A stretch of 64,000 nucleotides of DNA from Sciurus carolinensis (lineage: Eukaryota; Chordata; Mammalia; Rodentia; Sciuridae): NCBI RefSeq assembly GCF_902686445.1, contig NC_062218.1:11941015-12005014 (forward strand). Direction: 5' to 3'. The translations under genes were made by a program, and so were the position numbers. Positions 57,321-64,000 of this stretch are shown here, piece by piece. The notes below the pieces were generated by a model. The model saw only the letters and a list, made by a program, of their open reading frames with translations. It ran no database searches and was not told where the DNA came from. The stretch's first letter is position 1, and each line of letters opens with the position of its first letter.

Positions 57321-59439
57321 AAAAGAAAATCAAGTATTACACCCAGTGTACTAGCAATTGTAAATGTGACCAAATATAGACTGTGTAGAACTTAGAGTCG
57401 TGACAAGATCACTGGGTTAATAAACACTGTTATTTGCTCAGTATGCTCAGCCTTGGACTGACCATAAACATAGATGTTTCCCCTAATAGCATAAGAACAT
57501 AAATAAAGTGAAGCCTAGAGTCCATCTTTTTAAAGATCTTAATAGCATGAACATGGCTATAAAAAGCGATCTGCTTCGTGAGCGCTTCCAGACGCTGCTT
57601 GGCTAATTTGCAATCATGCTCCATACAACCTGTACCATCATGTATCTTATATCCTATGAGCTGGATTAAGCTGGCCCAAACACTCATTCCATGACCTTCC
57701 CAAGACTTCAGCAGTCCGCATGGAGTTGAGGGCTGAAGACCACCTCCGGCTCTGTCCTTCCTCCTCTAGGGCAGCAGGTGTACAGCACAGCCCATTGCAC
57801 AAATTCCACAAAATGACAAAGTAGCCCGGAAGACAGCAGATCTCAGAGGTCAAGAGGGAAGACAGAGTCCCAGGAAGCCCTAGCCTTGGGCTATCCTTTG
57901 CTCCCCTTGGACCTGGGGATCTTCCTATGACTCCCCCACCTCTCTTGTACCAGCCCCGCCTCCAAGGCTTCTCCCTGCCCTTCCTCCATCTCTCTGTCAC
58001 TCAGTCACCCCCCACCAAGATGGGGAAGTTGCTGCCAGTCATGCTCTTTGCTTATTTTACTCTGCCTCCAACTCTTGTCTCCTCTCTCCAGTGACATAAC
58101 CAAGAGGTCCTCCTATCCCAAGACAGTTTCCTCCTAATAAAAATTCTGCCATCGAAGGTCATTTGCATTGACCTTCCAGGGGAGGTATTAGAATCACTCT
58201 ATGGTGGATAAAAATGTAGGCTACATGAAAGAAATGCAGAACTTTAAACCTGCTACTATCAGAAACTTCAGCAAAATAGTCATGCCATGAAGAACAAAGA
58301 CAAAAGAGTAGACCCCCCTTGTGCAGAGACTGATCGCACACTTCAGACATGAAAAGATAGCTAACCCCTACACGGCAGCTACATGTAATGAAAGCCTCCT
58401 GTGACACGGGAAACAGGGTCACCCAATTCTTCAGCATTGACCCTGCCGAGGTGTCACCCCCTGGGTCAGTCTTTTCTGTGCATGAGCTTAAATGGAGGAG
58501 GATCCTGCCCGTGGTTGGAGACAACCAGCTCTTCCCCTGGCTCCGTGGCTGCACGCAGATCGGTCCGTCTGTTGCCATCACTGCGTTTGCTTATGAAATT
58601 TCCCCTGCCTGTGTGGCTAGCTGTTTTCTTGCTCGTGTTCACTGGGAACAGCTGCTCAGGTTCACTGCCATGATCCATCTTCAGCAACAACTGTCCATCT
58701 CGCATGAGCTGCCGAGGACTGGCAGGAGAGCCACGCTCAGGAGCTCCCAGGCAGCAAGCTGCGCCTCAGACAGGCCTGGAGTTGCTGATGGAGGCCAATC
58801 TGAGGCTTCCCCACCACTGATCTCTCCCATGCTTTTCATACCATGATAATCGCACCCATAAGCATTTGTGCTGAGTTGGTTTTCACTTGAACTCACTTAG
58901 GATTTTCAGCAGTGCTTGGCATGCTGGCCTTCCTAATGAGATGGTTAAACTGTTTTGAGAACTAAGACCCTGGTCTTTAATTTCTCTTATATCCTCCACA
59001 TGGTCTTGTACCACACAGCACAGATAATGAGCATGTACCAAATGGTGCCTGATGCCCCGGCCACAAAAGCCAGTCCTGGGGAAAATTGTGGCAACAGCAA
59101 AATCAGTCTCCAGTTCCTTTCTTCTTCCTCTTTCACCTGTGCCTCCTCCCCCAGCCCTCCCCCATCCTCCCAGAGCCAAGAGCTCCACGTCAGCAACCTA
59201 CTTAGGCCTGCATGGTGGGTCTGGATTTAGTCAGATCAAAAGCTTATTCGAATAGGGGCTCCCACGTTAAAAAAGAAAATATAAAACTATTTTTAAATCC
59301 AGATATTAGAGTGAATACCTATTAAGGAAAAACTAATTACCCGTATTTTAAAACTGACAACACAAAATCCAGGAAAAAATATAGAATGTTGTTATTAACT
59401 TTCTGAAAGACTTCTATATCAAAAATGGATGGAAAGGTA
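57321..59439. other. Unassigned sequence
   Basis: Frames of 140 codons (58159-58581, minus) and 152 codons (58388-58846, plus) overlap each other and show no recognisable domain. A C/T-rich stretch lies at 57900-58010. No gene or repeat is called. Confidence 0.5.
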
Positions 59440-59616
59440 GTAGAATGAAAAAGACAGTATTACCCTATGTTTATGTATGACTACATGAATGGTGTGAATC
59501 TACATTGTGCACAACCATAGAAATGAAAAGTTATACCCCATTTGTATACAATGAATCAAAATGCAGTCTGTAAAACTAAAAAAAAATTAATAAAAAAATG
59601 ACAAAAAAAAATAGAG
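59440..59616 (+). mobile_element. 5'-truncated L1 3' end
   Basis: TTACCCTATGTTTATGTATG, GAATCTACATTGTGCACAAC, TTATACCCCATTTGTATACA and ATGAATCAAAATGCAGTCTG, then an A-rich tail with TTAATAAAAAAATG. The same terminal sequence occurs in the L1 tails at 16086 and 18901. Confidence 0.88.
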
Positions 59617-59887
59617 TAGGAGATAGAGATGCAAATACTTCTGGTCACAAACTCTTTGATCTGTTCATTCAACAACTTGAGAATATCTTCTAGGGTGAAC
59701 ACAAAGATAATTGAGTCCTTCCAGCAGAGGTGATGGAAGTTTGTCTTTTCTTGGAGTCAGAATGCACAAAACATAAACTCAGAGACATGTACTGGTTCTA
59801 TTTTGTACAATTTAAAGATGTGTACATTACAGGGATGCTAATAAATCTATTTCACATATTTGTCATAAAGGAAGAAATGTGTGGTAT
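59617..59887. other. Unassigned sequence
   Basis: No gene or repeat recognised. Confidence 0.5.
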
Positions 59888-60282
59888 GGGTATTAGTCAA
59901 ATTTGTGTTGTTATAACAAGATGCCCATCACTTGGTACTTTATAAAGAAAAGAGATTTATTTAGCTTATAGTTTTGGAAGCTGAAAGTCCAAGATTGGGT
60001 GGCCCCATCTGTTGATCTCTGGTGAGGGCCCCCCTGGCTGTATCACAACATGGTGGAGAAGAGGAAAGAGTCTATGTGCGGAAAGGTGGCCTCACTTTAT
60101 AACCTCCCATGAGAGTAAGAACGCACTACTTCAGAGAGAAGCTTTGATCCCTTAATGAGAGGGGGGCCCCATTACTTAGTTACCTTCTGCTAGACCCCCT
60201 CTTAGTGGCTCCACCTCAGCACTGCCACAGAGGACGCCAAGTTTCCAGTACGTGAACCCTTGCATATCCAAACAATAGCAGT
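59888..60282 (-). mobile_element. MaLR/ERVL-type LTR, inverted
   Basis: TATTAGTCAAATTTGTGTTG, ACTTTATAAAGAAAAGAGAT, GAAGCTGAAAGTCCAAGATT, AGTGGCTCCACCTCAGCACT and CATATCCAAACAATAGCA are in the order of an inverted MST/MLT-type LTR. Confidence 0.7.
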
Positions 60283-60732
60283 GTGTTTACAATTTCATCA
60301 CTTCGTTATCAAGAACAGCCATGAAGAAAGCTTCCATCTTTTATGAATGAGAACCCTATCCTCTCCTCTGGACATATCTGCAGATTGAAAGTTCTCCTCA
60401 TGGACTGCTTCTGGTTCATGCATTTCAAAACTAGCCTCTCCTTAGTGGAACAAAGACCTGGATGCCAGGTACCATGGGACTCATTCATATGAACCTGGCC
60501 TTGATCCTGGATCTTCAGGTCATTGTTCTGGATGAATGAGCACAGCAGAAAAATCTACTCATGCTAACCATGGAAATATATCCCATGTGACCTAAATGCA
60601 AGGTTCTCTTTGGCTGAACTTTCAAAGTACCATTGCCACTCCAACTCCACCCTTTTAGAGGGGACACTGGATCAAGGGGAAGCCACAATAGAAAGAGACA
60701 GTGATCTTAACAAGTCCCAGTTGAGACACCTA
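60283..60732. other. Unassigned sequence
   Basis: No gene or repeat recognised between the two inverted LTRs. It could be internal MaLR sequence too diverged to see. Confidence 0.4.
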
Positions 60733-61078
60733 TGTCTTAGTCCATTTGAGTCACTGTAACAAAATACCTGAGATTGGGTAATTTATAAATGACAGAAATA
60801 TAAGAGTTCCCAAGGCCAGGAAGTCCAAGATCAAGATACAGGCAGAGTCCTTACCTAGGGCAGGTCCACTCTGCTCCAAACAGGCACCTCATTGCTGCAT
60901 CCTTGCTGGGTGAAGGGCAGAAGAGACTAACAGGCTCCCTCAGGCACTTTATGAAGACGCTAGTGCCATTCACGATCATGACCTAATCACCTCCTAAAGA
61001 CCCCACCCCTTAACACTATTGCGTTGGGGATTGTTTCAACATGAATTTTGGAGGGATATAAACACTCAAACCAAAGCA
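60733..61078 (-). mobile_element. MaLR/ERVL-type LTR, inverted
   Basis: CTTAGTCCATTTGAGTCACT, CAAAATACCTGAGATTGGGT, GGAAGTCCAAGATCAAGATA, CATGACCTAATCACCTCCTA and AATTTTGGAGGGATATAAAC follow the inverted LTR consensus. It is a different subtype from the neighbour at 59888. Confidence 0.75.
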
Positions 61079-61382
61079 CCTGACTTCTGCAGATTGTGTA
61101 AAAACCATACACCCGTCAAACACACTACTTGGCCTTTCCCCAAACCCCACAGCTCACCCTGAACCCATCCTAGTGAGCAATGTTTATAAAGTACATTATC
61201 TCACCCTGCACTTTACATTCACCAAGTCATTTGGTTCTAAGCCTCTCTTAAGGAGGAAGATAATAGTTTCAGCTTATCAGTGAGAGACTAGGAAGGTTCA
61301 TAGCAACTTTCTGCAAAGATAACCCATAAAACTGTTGAAATGATTATTTGTAGTGATAGGCTGGAAGACAGGACTGGGATAC
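61079..61382. other. Unassigned sequence
   Basis: No gene or repeat recognised. Confidence 0.5.
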
Positions 61383-61827
61383 TGTAATGGTTTGGGTGTG
61401 AGGTGTCCCCCAAAAGCTCATGCGTGTGACAATGCAAGAGGTTTAGAGGAGAAACGATTGGGTTAAGAGAGCCTGAACCCAATCAGTGACTTAGTTCCCT
61501 GACAGGATTAAAACTGAGTGGTAACTGGAGGCAGGTGGAATGTGGCTGAAGGAGGTGGGCCACTGGGGGCTTCCCTTTCAGGTATATATTTATATCTGGC
61601 AAGTGGAGTCTCTCTCTCTGCTTTCTGATCATGATGTGAGCTGCTTCCCTCTGCCACACTCTCCCACCAAGATGTTCAGCCTCACTTCTTCAAGTCTGGA
61701 GGAATAGAGCCAGATATCTATGGACAGAGACCTCTGAAACCACGAGACCGCAAATAAATTTTTCCTCCTCTAAAGTTGTTCTTGTCAAGTCGTTTAGTCA
61801 CAGCAGTGGAAAAAGCTTACCAAAACA
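61383..61827 (+). mobile_element. MaLR-type solo LTR with target duplication
   Basis: 445 bp with TG...CA ends: TGTAATGGTTTGGGTGTGAG, CAATGCAAGAGGTTTAGAGG, GCAAATAAATTTTTCCTCCT (polyadenylation signal) and GCAGTGGAAAAAGCTTACC. The flanks GATAC (61378-61382) and GATAG (61828-61832) form a 5-bp duplication with one mismatch. I know this LTR type from squirrel genomes. Confidence 0.88.
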
Positions 61828-61832
61828 GATAG

Positions 61833-62135
61833 AGACAGGCTTTAAATTGCCCACACTTTCATATTGTTCCAGACTCTCTCTTTTTCTATGGCCATCCAGT
61901 GCTTTTTATTTTTCTGTAGTAAGAACACTTAACATCACATCTACCCTCTTGCTGAATTTACCGGTGCACAATATACTGCTGTTGACTACAGATACAATGT
62001 CGTGCAGCTTATACGTCCTGCTTAACTGAAATTTTAAGACTGTCAACTACCAACTGCTCTCTTCACCTCACCCCAGCTTCTGCTACCACCATGACACTCT
62101 GGTTCTATGAGTTTGGCTATTTTAGATATCTTATC
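61833..62135 (-). mobile_element. Old L1 3' region, inverted, left part
   Basis: AGTAAGAACACTTAACATCA, CACAATATACTGCTGTTGAC and GAGTTTGGCTATTTTAGATA match the reverse complement of an old L1 3'UTR. The homology resumes at 62598, after an LTR insertion. Confidence 0.75.
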
Positions 62136-62592
62136 TGTTTTGGTCAGTTGTTTTTTTTTTTTTTTTTCTTTCTTTCATTTCTGTGATCAAATGACCTAAC
62201 AAGAACAACATAGAGGAGGAAAAGTTTATTTGGACTCATGGTTTCAGAGGTCTCAGTCCATAGATGGCCAACTCCATTGCTCCGGGTCCATGGTGAGGAA
62301 GAACATCATGCGGGAAGAGTGTGCTGGAGGAAAGTGGCTCAGGACATGGCACCAGGAAGCAGAGAAAGAGAGCCTCCCCTCATCATGGACAAAATACAAA
62401 CCCCAAAGACACACCCCTAGTGACCCACCTCCTCCAGTCACGCCCTACCTCTCTTCAGTTACCACCCAGTTAGTTAATCAATATCAGGAGATCAATTCAC
62501 TGATTAGGTTAAGGCTCACATAACCCTCTAAACTTTCTTGCATTGTCTCACACTTGAGCTTTTGGGAGACACCTCATCTCTAGACCATAACA
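62136..62592 (-). mobile_element. MaLR-type solo LTR, inverted, inserted in an old L1
   Basis: It opens TGTTTTGGTCAGTTG plus a T18 run and closes CTAGACCATAACA. The interior (GGAGGAAAAGTTTATTTGGA, GGTTTCAGAGGTCTCAGTCC) matches the reverse complement of the LTR type at 61383-61827. Flanks TTATC (62131-62135) and TCATC (62593-62597) form a 5-bp duplication with one mismatch. Confidence 0.85.
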
Positions 62593-62597
62593 TCATC

Positions 62598-63125
62598 CAA
62601 GCTGAGTCATGCAATATTTGTCTTTTTGTGTCTGACTTACTTCACTTAGCATAGCAGTCTCAGGATTCATCCATATTGCCATTTATTGTAGGATTTCCTT
62701 TTTTAAGACTGAATAGTATTCACAAAAAATGTGATTTATGTATATCATATATGTAGATATGTAGGTATGTAGATATCTGATATATAGATATTATATATAG
62801 AGAGAGAGACATATATCATGTCACCTGATATATATCACATGTGTCATATATATCATGTCTCCTTATTCATCTGCTGATGGACAGTTAGGTTGTTTCCACA
62901 TCTTAACTCTTGTGAATAGTACTGCAATGACTATAGGAATGCTAAAATCTATTTGAATCCTGATTTCAATTCTTTTGGATAAATAAACAGAAGTGGGAGA
63001 TTGCTGATCACACAGCTATTCTATTTTTAGTTTTTTGGGGAACCCCCCTACTGTTTTCCATAGCAGCTGTACCATTTTGCATTTCTACAGTGTGTAAGGG
63101 TTTCAACTTTTTTACATCCCTGCCC
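62598..63125 (-). mobile_element. Old L1 3' region, inverted, right part
   Basis: TTTGTGTCTGACTTACTTCA, GATTCATCCATATTGCCATT, GCTGATGGACAGTTAGGTTG, ATAAACAGAAGTGGGAGATT and GTACCATTTTGCATTTCTAC continue the inverted L1 split by the LTR. A TA-rich simple repeat (62735-62850) lies inside. Confidence 0.85.
62735..62850. repeat. TA/GATA-rich simple repeat
   Basis: Low-complexity sequence of TATATGTAGATATG, GATATCTGATATATAG and CATATATCATGTC type units, an expansion within the inverted L1. Confidence 0.8.
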
Positions 63126-63126
63126 C

Positions 63127-63127
63127 A

Positions 63128-63168
<41 letters not shown>
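63127..63168. repeat. (CA)n microsatellite
   Basis: About 21 uninterrupted CA units at the edge of the inverted L1. Confidence 0.95.
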
Positions 63169-63170
<2 letters not shown>

Positions 63171-63302
63171 CTATCCTGGCAACTCATTGTGGTTGCCATT
63201 TTTAAATTAAAAAATATTTTATCGTATATTTTAAAGAAAAGAAAAAGAATTCACATGAACAGGGAAATTATTGATCCTAAATTCAGGCCTTTCGATTACC
63301 GT

Positions 63303-63741
63303 TGTAGGCTGAAGTGTACCCCCTCAAAGAATCTTGAAGCCCTAATCCCTCATTACTTCAAGATGTGATTTTATTTGGAAAAAGGTTCTTTGCAGATTTA
63401 ACCAAGTCGGGATGAGGTCACTAAGGTGGGCTCTAATCCAATATGACTAGCATCCCTATAAAAAGAGGAAATTTGGGCCGACATGCCCAGAGGGGAGATG
63501 ATGTGAAGACACAGGGAGGCGTGGGCCGCAGGAGTGGAGAGAGCTATATATGACCCAGGGCCGTGGGGGCTACCGGAAGCCAGGCGAAGGCACAGAAAGA
63601 GCCCTGGGTGCCAGTGGCCCTGGCTGGCACCTTGACCTCAGACTTCCAGCCTCCAGAAAGGGGAGAGAACAAGTTTCTGCTGTTTGAAGTCACCCAGATG
63701 GTGGATTTTAGTACTGCAGCCTTAGGAAACTAGGACCAACA
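63303..63741 (+). mobile_element. ERVL/MaLR-type LTR
   Basis: AAGTGTACCCCCTCAAAGAA, TTATTTGGAAAAAGGTTCTT, GTGGGCTCTAATCCAATATG, CTTGACCTCAGACTTCCAGC and CAGCCTTAGGAAACTAGG follow the order of a common mammalian ERVL/MaLR LTR on the plus strand. The subfamily is not assigned. Confidence 0.7.
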
Positions 63742-64000
63742 CCTTCCCTTGAGATGAATAAATGTTCAGGACACTTTACAACCCAAAGGGATGACTTCAG
63801 TAAGATGGAATCTGAAGCACCCATCACACTCCATGGACAACTGGGTGTGCAGCCTCCTTGTACGAGCGAGACGACCCTGCTCTGACCATGAGGTCGCAGC
63901 AGAAGTGAGTCCCAAAGCTGGTCACAAAAGTCACCTCGCCCGCTGGAACTCTCCCTCTGTGAAGCTTTCAGCCACTGAAAGCAGCCCCACTGCTGGAGGC
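63742..64000. other. Unassigned sequence
   Basis: No gene or repeat recognised up to the window edge. Confidence 0.5.

Noticed and set aside
58159..58846. Overlapping 140-codon minus and 152-codon plus frames
   Set aside because: Neither translation has a recognisable domain, they overlap on opposite strands, and no splice or promoter context stands out.

Overview
The window looks like nuclear DNA of a rodent in the squirrel family (Sciuridae: squirrel, marmot or ground squirrel). This is an inference from three repeat types: heterodimeric SINEs made of a B1 half joined to a tRNA-Ala-derived ID half (8512-8704, 51299-51500), stand-alone ID elements, and several L1 3' ends of the type I know from sciurid genomes. 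I find no convincing host protein-coding exon and no functional RNA gene. Every reading frame that shows a recognisable domain belongs to a LINE-1 or to an endogenous retrovirus.

Layout. 1-10.5 kb is mostly unassigned sequence holding a CA microsatellite, an old DNA-transposon fossil, a MaLR-type LTR, SINEs and an old L1 piece. 10.5-27.3 kb is a nested L1 block. It holds an old L1 with its own 5'UTR (10534-16172), a second 5'-truncated L1 (16173-19587 continuing at 25592), and inside that a nearly intact 6.0-kb L1 (19588-25591). The young L1 is bounded by a perfect 14-bp target-site duplication. It carries a CpG-rich 5'UTR with monomer-like repeats, ORF1, ORF2 and a G-rich 3'UTR with telomere-like repeats. 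Both of its ORFs are broken, by two lesions each.

27.3-37 kb holds unassigned DNA, a MER5A-like element and a 6.36-kb class I endogenous retrovirus (30145-36501). The provirus has a histidine-tRNA primer-binding site, two LTRs, a 5-bp duplication (GCCAG), and heavily damaged gag, pro, pol and env. It sits inside an older ERVL-type LTR (29940-30144 plus 36502-37020).

37.06-45.4 kb is the most striking object: about 8.3 kb of a 50-bp tandem repeat, roughly 165 units. It has internal higher-order duplications, strong C/G strand asymmetry and two CACCTG E2-boxes per consensus unit.

45.4-64 kb is ordinary intergenic or intronic sequence. It holds a 40-bp TG-rich minisatellite, an L2 fossil, a MIR, a SINE inserted in an LTR, a candidate non-repetitive conserved block (56.7-57.3 kb), and a dense cluster of ERVL/MaLR-type LTRs at 59.9-63.7 kb, one of which interrupts an old L1.

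Repeat family names come from recognising sequence by eye. A RepeatMasker run with a sciurid library would settle names and exact borders.
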